Origin: Vreelandella subglaciescola
GTDB lineage: Bacteria > Pseudomonadota > Gammaproteobacteria > Pseudomonadales > Halomonadaceae
Direction of reading: 5' to 3'
Assembly: GCA_030454225.1 (NCBI GenBank)
Contig: JAKDRW010000011.1
Span: forward strand, 1 to 49,034
Length of the DNA: 49,034 nucleotides
The notes under the pieces are model-generated. The model ran no database searches and was not told the DNA's origin. It saw only the letters and a program-made list of their open reading frames with translations. Positions 18,261 to 26,070 of this stretch are shown piece by piece. The number at the start of each line of letters is the position of its first letter. Within the stretch, counting starts at the first letter, position 1. A program made the translations under genes and the position numbers.

Positions 18261-19282
18261 AGGCCCTTGCCAAAAGTCACGCCAAGCCCGGCATCTGGAT
18301 GATCGACGCCCCGGTGCCCGACCCCGGCTATAACGACGTGCTGATCAAGATTCGCCGTACCTCGATCTGCGGCACCGACCTGCATATTTATCAGTGGGAC
18401 GAATGGGCGCAGAAAACCGTGCCGGTACCGATGATTACCGGGCACGAATACAGCGGCGAAATCGTCGAACTGGGCAAGGGCGTGGAAGGCTTTGCCGTGG
18501 GCGACCGCGTCTCGGGCGAAGGTCACGTCACCTGCGGCTACTGCCGCAACTGTCGCGCCGGCCTGCGTCACCTGTGCCGCAACAGCATCGGGGTCGGGGT
18601 AAACCGCCAGGGCGCGTTTGCCGAATACATGACGCTGCCGGCGTACAACCTGTTCAAGCTGCCCGATGAAGTGTCGTTTGATCTGGCCGCCATTTTCGAC
18701 CCCTTCGGCAACGCCGTGCACACCGCGCTGGCGTTTGATCTGGTGGGCGAAGACGTACTGATTACCGGCGCCGGCCCTATCGGCATCATGGCCGCGGCGG
18801 TGGCTCGCCACGTGGGCGCCCGCTATATCGTGATTACCGACGTCAACGACGAGCGTCTGGAAATTGCCCGGCAAATGGGTGTAACCCGCGGCGTCAACGT
18901 GGGGCGCGAGTCGCTTGCCGACGTCATGGCCGAGCTGGATATGTCCGAAGGCTTTGACGTGGCGCTGGAAATGTCCGGCGTGGCATCGGCGATCAACGAG
19001 ATGCTCGAGGCGATCAACCACGGTGGCAAGGTCGCCATGCTGGGGATTCCGCCGGGCGAAATGCCCATCGACTGGAGCCGCGTGATCTTCAAGGGGCTGA
19101 CCATTCGCGGCATCTACGGCCGGGAAATGTTCGAAACCTGGTACAAGATGGCCAGCCTGATCCAGTCGGGGCTGAATCTGGAGCCGATTATTACCCACCA
19201 TTTTGCCGCCGACGATTTTGAAAAAGCGTTTGCGCTGATGGAAGAGGGCAGTTCGGGCAAGGTTGTGCTTAACTGGGATTAG
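18257..19282 (+). CDS. tdh: L-threonine 3-dehydrogenase Tdh
   Basis: A zinc- and NAD-dependent medium-chain dehydrogenase oxidising threonine to 2-amino-3-ketobutyrate, which Kbl then cleaves. It has 341 residues, as in E. coli. Catalytic zinc ligands are C38 (TSICGTDLH) and H63 (ITGHEY); structural zinc ligands are C93, C96, C99 and C107. The nucleotide fold is [23 protein letters not shown]-free 4-nt ATGA overlap couples it to kbl, and a terminator-like hairpin follows at 19312-19348. Confidence 0.97.
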   Translation: MKALAKSHAKPGIWMIDAPVPDPGYNDVLIKIRRTSICGTDLHIYQWDEWAQKTVPVPMITGHEYSGEIVELGKGVEGFAVGDRVSGEGHVTCGYCRNCRAGLRHLCRNSIGVGVNRQGAFAEYMTLPAYNLFKLPDEVSFDLAAIFDPFGNAVHTALAFDLVGEDVLITGAGPIGIMAAAVARHVGARYIVITDVNDERLEIARQMGVTRGVNVGRESLADVMAELDMSEGFDVALEMSGVASAINEMLEAINHGGKVAMLGIPPGEMPIDWSRVIFKGLTIRGIYGREMFETWYKMASLIQSGLNLEPIITHHFAADDFEKAFALMEEGSSGKVVLNWD

Positions 19283-19311
19283 ACAGACGTTGGGACTAGG
19301 CAACAGTCGGC

Positions 19312-19348
19312 ATAAACCGCCGAGGTGTTTTGCGCCGCGGCGGTTTAT
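19312..19348 (+). terminator. Probable terminator after tdh
   Basis: An 11-bp stem (19312-19322 with 19338-19348) encloses a 15-nt loop, then TTGGTC. The T-run is weak, so confidence is moderate. Confidence 0.5.
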
Positions 19349-19404
19349 TGGTCATGCTGAAGGGTCAATGTCCATGTTGCCATTCAACTCCCAGGAATAC
19401 GCCC

Positions 19405-20472
19405 ATGCTGACCTTTGTTCTCGCCGCTGCGACCGCTGTTTTGCTGGCCGTCTCGACGCTTGGGCGACTCTCCGTTCACCAGTGGTGGGCGCGCCTGTGC
19501 GAGTTTCCCCGGCTGCAAATTGCCAGCCTGGCCTTTCTCTGCCTGGTGCTTTCATTGTTTACCGCGCCGGGCTGGCGGCTGTGGCTGGTGCTGGCCAATG
19601 CGCTGGTGATTGCCGTGCAGCTGCGGCGCATTCTGCCCTATACCCGGCTGATGCCGATCAAGGTCAAACGTACCGGAGACGGCGGCGATAAGCAGCGCTG
19701 CGTGGCGCTGCTGGTGGCCAACGTGCTGACCCCCAACCGCGACGCGCCGAAACTGATCGAGCAGATAAAAGCCCATCAGCCCGACGTGGTGCTGACCCTT
19801 GAAAGCGACAGCTGGTGGCAAAGCCAGCTCGACCCGGTGCTTGAGGAAGGCTGGCCGCACAGCGTGAAAGTACCGCTAGACAACCTCTACGGCATGCACC
19901 TGTATTCGCGGCTGCCGCTGGAGGACGCCGCGGTCAAGTGGCTGATACAGGACGATATTCCTTCCATCCACGCCTGGCTGCGGCTGCCCGGCGGCGAGCG
20001 CGTACGTTTTTATGCGCTGCATCCGCGCCCGCCGGCGCCCGGCGAAAGCGAAACCTCGCTCTGGCGCGACGGCGAGCTTTTGCTGGTCGGGCAGATGATT
20101 GACGAAGCCCCGCAGCCCACGCTGGCGGCGGGGGATCTCAACGACGTGGCCTGGTCGCGCTCTACGCGGATGTTCTGTCGCGTCAGCCATATGCTGGACC
20201 CGCGCCGTGGTCGCGGCATGTTCAGCACCTTCCACGCCAAGTATCCGTTTTTGCGCTGGCCGCTGGATCATATTTTTGTCAGCGAGCATTTTACCCTGAC
20301 CCACATGCAGCGGCTTGAAAGCATTGGCTCGGATCACTTTCCGTTCATGGCCACGCTGTGCCTGCAGCCGTTGCGCAAAGACGAGCACGACGCCCCCGAG
20401 GCCGACGCCGAAGATCGCGAGCACGCCGCCAAGACTATCGATGAGGCCAAGCGGCAGCGCCAGGGGGCATGA
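19405..20472 (+). CDS. Membrane-anchored endonuclease/exonuclease/phosphatase (EEP) family protein
   Basis: A 355-residue protein. Two N-terminal hydrophobic helices (about 1-20 and 36-57) are followed by an EEP domain with VALLVANVLTPN, LTLESDSWW (metal-binding Glu), LYGMHLYSRLPL, LAAGDLNDVAWS (catalytic Asp-x-Asn) and IGSDHFPFMATL (catalytic Asp-His). Such proteins hydrolyse phosphodiesters, and the substrate is not evident. The C-terminal tail after about 330 is charged (DEHDAPEADAEDREHAAK). The ATG at 19405 is preferred because AGGA lies just upstream; the frame is open 25 codons further back. Confidence 0.85.
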   Translation: MLTFVLAAATAVLLAVSTLGRLSVHQWWARLCEFPRLQIASLAFLCLVLSLFTAPGWRLWLVLANALVIAVQLRRILPYTRLMPIKVKRTGDGGDKQRCVALLVANVLTPNRDAPKLIEQIKAHQPDVVLTLESDSWWQSQLDPVLEEGWPHSVKVPLDNLYGMHLYSRLPLEDAAVKWLIQDDIPSIHAWLRLPGGERVRFYALHPRPPAPGESETSLWRDGELLLVGQMIDEAPQPTLAAGDLNDVAWSRSTRMFCRVSHMLDPRRGRGMFSTFHAKYPFLRWPLDHIFVSEHFTLTHMQRLESIGSDHFPFMATLCLQPLRKDEHDAPEADAEDREHAAKTIDEAKRQRQGA

Positions 20473-20491
20473 TTATGATTAAGCGCCGACT

Positions 20492-21457
20492 TTAATGCAC
20501 CGCCGAGGCGTCGGGAAGCGGCAGCGTTCCGTTCAGCTGGCGCGCTGTAAAAATCGTGCGAAAGCGCGTGGGATCATGGGGCGTCAGGTCGTGCGCCGGC
20601 GGGTTGACGTACACCACCAGCAGGCGCGAAAGCCAGTAGCGTAGCGCCGTCATGCTCAGCATGGTGGGCCACAGGCTGCGCTCGGCGGCGGTCAGCGGGC
20701 GGCGCGTCTGGTAGGCATCCAGCAGGGCGTCGTGGCGCTGCGGATCGATGCCGCCGTCTTCATCGGTGGCCCAGTCGTTGATGGCAATGGCGACGTCAAA
20801 CAGCAAGTCGCCGGTGCAGCCGTTGTAGAAATCAATCAGGCCGCCCAGCCGGTCGCCCTCAAACAGGGTGTTATCGCGGAATAAATCGCCGTGCAGCGCG
20901 CCCTGGGGCAGCTCGCCGTGGGCGGCGAACTCGCCTTCGAACTCGTCCACGGCGTTTTTCATCAGCGTTTGGTCAGCGTGGCTTAAAAAGCCCAGCACTT
21001 TGTGGTGCATGGCCTGCAGCCAACTCAAATCGCGCGGGTTGGGGCGGTTGCCGGTAAAGTTCTGCGATACCGTATGCAGGCGGCCCAGCGTATCGCCCAG
21101 CACGCGGCACTGCTCAAGGTTTGGCGCTTCGGGGTGGCGGCCGGGCAGGCGCGGAAACAGCAGCGCCGGCTTGTCGGCCAGCCGCTGGAGCGCCACGCCG
21201 TTACGGTCGTGTACCGGGCCGGGCACGGGCAGACGGTGCTCGTCGAGGTAATCGAGCAGATCGACAAAAAACGGCAGCTCTTCCTGCTCGCCCTGCTCAA
21301 ACAGCGTGAGTACTAGCTCACAGCGGTCGGTGGTAACAAAAAACGTCGAGTTTTCCGTACCGCCGGCGACGCCCTGCAAAGACACAAAGCGGCCAACGTC
21401 AAAGGACTCTAAAAACGTAGCGACCTGCGCGTCGCCAAGCGGGGTAAATACAGCCAT
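20492..21457 (-). CDS. thrB: Homoserine kinase (Pseudomonas type) ThrB
   Basis: Phosphorylates homoserine for threonine synthesis. This is the aminoglycoside-phosphotransferase-fold form found in pseudomonads and not the GHMP-family enzyme of E. coli. It has 321 residues, starts MAVFTPLGDAQVATFLESFDVG and has GGTENSTFFV near the N-terminus, the catalytic loop HGDLFRDNTLF and the metal-binding IDFYNGC. It is divergent from polA, the same neighbourhood as in Pseudomonas, which supports thrB over a choline or aminoglycoside kinase. Confidence 0.92.
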   Translation of the reverse strand: MAVFTPLGDAQVATFLESFDVGRFVSLQGVAGGTENSTFFVTTDRCELVLTLFEQGEQEELPFFVDLLDYLDEHRLPVPGPVHDRNGVALQRLADKPALLFPRLPGRHPEAPNLEQCRVLGDTLGRLHTVSQNFTGNRPNPRDLSWLQAMHHKVLGFLSHADQTLMKNAVDEFEGEFAAHGELPQGALHGDLFRDNTLFEGDRLGGLIDFYNGCTGDLLFDVAIAINDWATDEDGGIDPQRHDALLDAYQTRRPLTAAERSLWPTMLSMTALRYWLSRLLVVYVNPPAHDLTPHDPTRFRTIFTARQLNGTLPLPDASAVH

Positions 21458-21656
21458 GAGAATCTCGCTCAGGTTGCGAAGCCCAACATTATAGCGGCTT
21501 GACGCGTGACTTGGCAGCGTCGTGCCGGTACATATTGTGCGTGTTCAACGGTGGGCGGGGGAATGTCGTGCTAGCGGCTCGCCGGGTTGGCGGCACAACG
21601 CGTATTATAGCCCGCATCATCTTTTGGCACTTATCTTTTACACAGGAATACTGGCT

Positions 21657-24452
21657 ATGGCTCGCGCCCCGATCATTTTAGTCGACGGCTCTTCCTATCT
21701 GTACCGGGCGTTTCATGCGTTGCCGCCGCTGACCACGTCAAAGGGCCAGCCCACCGGCGCGGTCAAGGGCGTATTGAACATGCTCAAGCGTCTGCTCAAG
21801 GACTACCCCGAAAGCCCCATGGCGGTGGTGTTTGACGCGCCGGGCAAAACCTTCCGCGACGAGCTGTACAGCGAATACAAGGCCCAGCGCCCGCCGATGC
21901 CCGACGACCTTAGAGGCCAGATAAAACCGCTGCACGAATGTGTCAGAGCGCTGGGGCTGCCGCTTTTGTGCATTGAAGGGGTCGAGGCCGACGACGTCAT
22001 CGGCACGCTGGCCCGCCACGCCACCGAGGCCGGGCGCGATGCGCTTATTTCCACCGGTGATAAAGACATGGCGCAGCTGGTCAACGCCCACGTCACCATG
22101 GTCAACACCATGAGCAACGAGGTCCTCGACGAGGCCGGCGTCGAGGATAAATTCGGCCTGCCGCCGGCGCTGATCATCGACTACCTGGCGCTGATGGGCG
22201 ACAAGGTCGACAACATTCCCGGCGTGCCCGGCGTGGGGCAAAAAACCGCCGTGGGGCTGCTGCAGGGTATGAACGGCGGGCTGGATATCATCTACGCCGA
22301 TCTGGAACGTGTGACCACGCTTGGCTTTCGCGGCGCCAAAACGCTGCCCAGAAAGCTTGAGGAACACCGCGATCAGGCGTATCTGTCCTACACGCTTGCC
22401 ACCATCAAGACCGACTGCGAACTGCCGGCGGGGCTCGGGGATCTGGACATTGCCCACCCCGATCGCGAGGCGCTGGTCGGGCTTTACCGCGAGCTTGAGT
22501 TCAAGCGCGAGCTAAGCGAGCTGCTGGAAGGTCGGGACGAGGGCGTAGACGACGTCGCCGGCGGCAGCCCCGCGCCGGAAAACGCCGATGACGGCAAAAG
22601 CGAGGCCGAAGCCGACGATGACGAATCGCCACCGGCACCCAGCCAGCGCCGTGACGTGGTGATTACCACTCAGCCAGAGCTCGACCACTGGCTTGAGAGG
22701 CTGGGAAAGGCCGAGCGCTTCTGCTTTGATCTGGAAACCACCAGCCTGAATTACATGGAAGCGGAGATCGTCGGCGTGGGGCTTTCGCTCGAGGCCGGCG
22801 AAGCCGCCTATATCCCGCTCGCCCACGACTACCTAGACGCTCCCGAGCAGCTCGATCGCCGCGCAGTGCTCAAGGCGCTCACACCGCTGTGGGAAGATAC
22901 CCGCAAGACCAAGATCGGCCAGAATCTCAAGTACGATATTTCCGTGCTGGCCAACTACGCCATTGTCGTCGCGCCGCCGCTGGCCGACACCATGCTGGCC
23001 TCCTACGTGCTCAACTCCACGGCCACGCGCCACGACATGGATTCGCTGGCGCTCAAGTATCTGGGCGAAACCACCACGTCGTTTCAGGACGTGGCGGGCA
23101 AGGGCGCCAAGCAGCTGACCTTCAATCAGGTCGCGCTTGAGCAGGCCGTGCCCTACGCCTGCGAAGACGTGGATATTACCCTGCGCCTGTTCGACACCTT
23201 AACGCCCCAGCTAGACGCCGAAGGGCGGCTTGCCGAAGTACTTGAGGCTCTCGAGCTGCCGCTGATTCCGGTGCTTTCGCGCATGGAGCGTACCGGCGTA
23301 TCGCTGGACGTTGGGCGCCTGCACGCCCAGAGTCGCGAGCTTGAAACGCGCATCCACGAGCTGGAACAAAAGGCCTTTGCGCTGGCCGGGCGCGAGTTCA
23401 ACCTGAGCTCGCCCAAGCAGCTGGGCGAGATTCTGTTCGAGGAACAGAAAATCCCCGTGCTCAAGAAAACCCCCAAGGGTGCGCCGTCCACCGCCGAAGC
23501 CGTGCTTGAAGAGCTGGCGCTGGACTACCCGCTGCCCAAGGTCATCATTCAGCACCGCGGGCTTTCCAAGCTGAAATCCACCTACACCGACAAACTTCCA
23601 CGGCTGGTGAACAAAGCCACCGGGCGGGTGCACACCAGCTACCACCAGGCGGTGACCGCCACCGGGCGGCTGTCGTCGTCGGACCCCAACCTGCAGAACA
23701 TTCCCATCCGCACCGAAGAAGGGCGCAAGATTCGTCAGGCGTTTACCGCGCGCCCGGGCTACTGCATCGTCGCCGCCGACTATTCGCAGATCGAGCTGCG
23801 CATCATGGCGCACCTGTCGGAAGACGCCGGCCTGCTCAAGGCCTTCGCCGAAGGCCGCGATATCCACGCCGCCACCGCGTCTGAGGTGTTCGGCACCGCG
23901 CTGGAAAACGTCACCACCGAGCAGCGCCGCAGCGCCAAGGCCATCAACTTCGGGCTGATCTACGGCATGAGCGCCTGGGGGCTTTCCCGCCAGCTGCATA
24001 TCGAGCGCAATCAGGCGCAAACCTACATCGACCGATACTTTGACCGCTACCCCGGTGTGGCCCGCTACATGGAACGCATCCGCGCCCAGGCCGCCGAAGA
24101 CGGCTTTGTCGAAACCGTCGCCGGTCGTCGGCTCTACCTGCCCGAGATCAATGCCCAGAATCGCAACCGCCGCCAGGGCGCCGAGCGCACCGCGATCAAC
24201 GCGCCCATGCAAGGCACCGCGGCGGACATCATCAAACAAGCGATGATCGACGTCGATGCCTGGCTGCAGGAAGGCGAATTCGACGCGCTAATGGTGATGC
24301 AGGTGCACGACGAACTGGTGTTTGAAGTCGCCGAAGATCAGGTAGACGCCTTCAAGGAAGAAGTGAAAAAACGCATGCAGAACGCCGCCAAGTTAAGCGT
24401 CGCGCTAACGGTCGAAGCCGAAAGCGGTAGCCACTGGGATGAAGCGCATTAA
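21657..24452 (+). CDS. polA: DNA polymerase I
   Basis: 931 residues (E. coli 928) with all three domains. The 5'-3' exonuclease starts PIILVDGSSYLYRAFHALPPL and contains VEADDVIGTLA and GDKVDNIPGVPGVG. An acidic linker follows near 290-320. The 3'-5' exonuclease is complete (FDLETTSLN with the Asp/Glu metal ligands, and DTMLASYVL). The polymerase has motif A DYSQIELRIMAHLS, motif B RRSAKAINFGLIYG and motif C VMQVHDELVFEV. The ATG at 21657 follows AGGA by 9 nt; the open frame extends 45 codons upstream without homology. TATTAT at 21603-21608 may be a -10 element, but no good -35 was seen. Confidence 0.97.
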   Translation: MARAPIILVDGSSYLYRAFHALPPLTTSKGQPTGAVKGVLNMLKRLLKDYPESPMAVVFDAPGKTFRDELYSEYKAQRPPMPDDLRGQIKPLHECVRALGLPLLCIEGVEADDVIGTLARHATEAGRDALISTGDKDMAQLVNAHVTMVNTMSNEVLDEAGVEDKFGLPPALIIDYLALMGDKVDNIPGVPGVGQKTAVGLLQGMNGGLDIIYADLERVTTLGFRGAKTLPRKLEEHRDQAYLSYTLATIKTDCELPAGLGDLDIAHPDREALVGLYRELEFKRELSELLEGRDEGVDDVAGGSPAPENADDGKSEAEADDDESPPAPSQRRDVVITTQPELDHWLERLGKAERFCFDLETTSLNYMEAEIVGVGLSLEAGEAAYIPLAHDYLDAPEQLDRRAVLKALTPLWEDTRKTKIGQNLKYDISVLANYAIVVAPPLADTMLASYVLNSTATRHDMDSLALKYLGETTTSFQDVAGKGAKQLTFNQVALEQAVPYACEDVDITLRLFDTLTPQLDAEGRLAEVLEALELPLIPVLSRMERTGVSLDVGRLHAQSRELETRIHELEQKAFALAGREFNLSSPKQLGEILFEEQKIPVLKKTPKGAPSTAEAVLEELALDYPLPKVIIQHRGLSKLKSTYTDKLPRLVNKATGRVHTSYHQAVTATGRLSSSDPNLQNIPIRTEEGRKIRQAFTARPGYCIVAADYSQIELRIMAHLSEDAGLLKAFAEGRDIHAATASEVFGTALENVTTEQRRSAKAINFGLIYGMSAWGLSRQLHIERNQAQTYIDRYFDRYPGVARYMERIRAQAAEDGFVETVAGRRLYLPEINAQNRNRRQGAERTAINAPMQGTAADIIKQAMIDVDAWLQEGEFDALMVMQVHDELVFEVAEDQVDAFKEEVKKRMQNAAKLSVALTVEAESGSHWDEAH

Positions 24453-24483
24453 GCAGGAGGGCCGGTTGACAGCACATGCTGCT

Positions 24484-24527
24484 GTAGGAGGCCGGCTCCG
24501 CCGGGCGAGGGCGCCTATGGCGTGCTC
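24484..24527 (+). repeat. REP-like element, copy C
   Basis: The element starts GTAGGA (24484-24489) and has two small hairpins: CCGGC/GCCGG at 24492-24504 and CGCC/GGCG at 24512-24522. The layout is that of the copies near hisC (75-120 and 181-226). It lies 30 bp after polA and ends on the stop codon of the tspO fragment, so it may mark a rearrangement edge. Confidence 0.45.
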
Positions 24528-24672
24528 ACCCCAGCACCTGAGGATTCAGCTGCCACACCGAATAGTTGAGCGCCGCGGCGAAGTTGATCCACAGCAGGTA
24601 GGGGACAAGCAGGGCAGCGGCCAGCCAGCCCAACAGCCCGAGTGCCTGTTTCCGTTGTGAGAATGGTGGCAT
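24526..24672 (-). pseudogene. C-terminal TspO/MBR fragment (48 codons)
   Basis: The minus-strand frame reads MPPFSQRKQALGLLGWLAAA, then LLVPYLLWINFAAALNYSVW and QLNPQVLG. The LLVPYLLW-x-FA-x-LN-x-W-x-LN pattern is the last transmembrane helix and tail of TspO/MBR proteins, which normally have about 150-160 residues and five helices. The other four helices are not found upstream in any frame. GGAG sits 6 nt before this ATG (24672), so a 48-residue one-helix peptide could be made. It lies 75 bp downstream of the DUF2235 gene on the same strand. It is either a truncated tspO or, less likely, a genuine small membrane protein. Confidence 0.6.
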
Positions 24673-24746
24673 AACGTACTCCGGTTGTGGCTTATCAATA
24701 ACCCCAGCTGCTTTCACGAAGGCGGCTGCGTATAAAGTGTTTCCAG

Positions 24747-25796
24747 TTACTCCGGCGGCTCCCGCCCGGCATCGGTAAGCGTACGCGGCCGATAGGTGAA
24801 CTTGGGTGCTTCCCAGCGCCGCCAGACGCTGGGGTCCACCGTTACGTTGACGGCCGGTTTCCCGTTCAGCCCTCTGGCGAGGCATCTGACGTATCGACCC
24901 TCTCCCGGGTGCGTGATTTGACGGAACAGCGCATAGGCACCGTGCAAAAACTCGTCGTAGGAATCCCGGGGCCGGGTCTGCCACGCATCGCCAGCGGCGT
25001 TGAAGGCATCCAGCTTTAACCCGGCGCTGGACGCCTTTTCGATCATCCACTGCAGGGGAATATCGGCCAGTGCGTCCCCATCGCCATAGCCGCCCCCTAC
25101 GTTAGCGTGCGCACCGATGAACCAGCGCTGCTCAATGCCCCGGTTGGGGGCTTTCTTCAGCCTGTCTTCATTTACCCACAGGGAGACATCGTAGGCAGCA
25201 CGGTGCTCATCCAGCGCCACTGCGTGGTAGGCGTGATTCACCGCGCCGGAGAGTTCGGTGTCGCGCCACGAATACTTGCTATGCTCCGAGAGATTCGTTC
25301 CCGGCACGCCCAGTGCCCCGACGGTATCCCATACGCCAATGAAGTGAACCCTCGGCGTCCGGCTGTAGCTGCGCCTGAAGGCTTCGCATTCCTCACCCTC
25401 CGGCGTCAGGTTCTTGTCTCGGTAGAGGTGCTCGGCCTTATCCAGCAGGCCGGGCATCACGATGCGCAGAAGCCCGCATTTCTGGATGAGGCCGACAAGG
25501 CTTCTGGCCGTATAGGCACCGCGGCTGAAGCCAAACAGCCAGATCTCGTCGCCGTCGGTATAGCGTTTCGCGAGCCACTCGTAGCCTTCCAGCAGGTTCT
25601 TGCTTAGCCCGTAGCCGAAGATGCCGCCCATGAAACTTGCCAGATTTCCACTGCCCACGCCCGGGTGGTAGAAAAACCGCTGTTTCACATTGCCATCGTA
25701 TTCATGGACACGCTGCGCGATACGGAAGACATTCGTCTGGCTTTCCGGATCGTCCCAGGTGCCGTCGAAGAATAAAATCAAACGCTGCTGGGTCAT
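24747..25796 (-). CDS. DUF2235 alpha/beta hydrolase
   Basis: A DUF2235 protein of 349 residues. It has the N-terminal RLILFFDGTWDDP, a nucleophile elbow GFSRGAYTARSL (G-x-S-x-G), RVHFIGVWDTVGALGVPG and a later WFIGAHANVGGGY with the putative catalytic His region. The family includes type VI secretion phospholipase effectors (Tle1-like) and also many stand-alone proteins. No VgrG, PAAR or immunity gene lies nearby, so effector status is not supported here. There is no signal peptide. The start is uncertain: ATG 25796 gives the family N-terminus after AGGTGG, while ATG 25814 would add six residues. Confidence 0.8.
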   Translation of the reverse strand: MTQQRLILFFDGTWDDPESQTNVFRIAQRVHEYDGNVKQRFFYHPGVGSGNLASFMGGIFGYGLSKNLLEGYEWLAKRYTDGDEIWLFGFSRGAYTARSLVGLIQKCGLLRIVMPGLLDKAEHLYRDKNLTPEGEECEAFRRSYSRTPRVHFIGVWDTVGALGVPGTNLSEHSKYSWRDTELSGAVNHAYHAVALDEHRAAYDVSLWVNEDRLKKAPNRGIEQRWFIGAHANVGGGYGDGDALADIPLQWMIEKASSAGLKLDAFNAAGDAWQTRPRDSYDEFLHGAYALFRQITHPGEGRYVRCLARGLNGKPAVNVTVDPSVWRRWEAPKFTYRPRTLTDAGREPPE

Positions 25797-26019
25797 GGGC
25801 CACCTGGGTTTCATCGTCCGGCGGACAACAGCTTAAATATATACGCAGATCTATCCGGCCGTAAAAGGATTTGGCGGCGGTCAGGTCGAACGTTTCCTTG
25901 ACGAAAGGCCGGTCGGGGTCATCGCAGTGGGTGATAACGCCGCGCTGACTTAAGTGGTATAGCGGCGTAGGTGCGTCGTCTTCTACCCTCGTTAGCCGAC
26001 GTACTTTAGCTAATGCACT
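25702..26019 (-). pseudogene. Startless open frame upstream of DUF2235
   Basis: On the minus strand a frame stays open from a TAA at 26022-26020 to a TGA at 25704-25702. Its first two thirds have codon use like the neighbours (high GC in third positions) and read RLTRVEDDAPTPLYHLSQRG, then VITHCDDPDRPFVKETFDLT and AAKSFYGRIDLRIYLSCC. No ATG, GTG or TTG opens it, and the end runs into the DUF2235 gene in another frame. I do not recognise the family. It may be the 3' remnant of a lost gene. Chance cannot be excluded. Confidence 0.3.
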
Positions 26020-26030
26020 TTAGCTAACGA
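25989..26030. promoter_or_regulatory. Repeat cluster upstream of ggt
   Basis: An 11-bp direct repeat ACTTTAGCTAA occurs at 26003-26013 and 26017-26027 (period 14). An 8-bp inverted repeat TCGTTAGC/GCTAACGA flanks it at 25989-25996 and 26023-26030. The cluster is 40-80 bp before the ggt start, an operator-like position, but it may equally be a scar of a short tandem duplication. Confidence 0.35.
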
Positions 26031-26070
26031 ATAACGAAAAAGAGCCACGGATAACAACAAGAGGTTGCCC

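Noticed and set aside
24439..24660. Short plus-strand frame overlapping the end of polA
   Set aside because: It crosses the REP-like element and is antisense to the tspO fragment; no ribosome site or homology.
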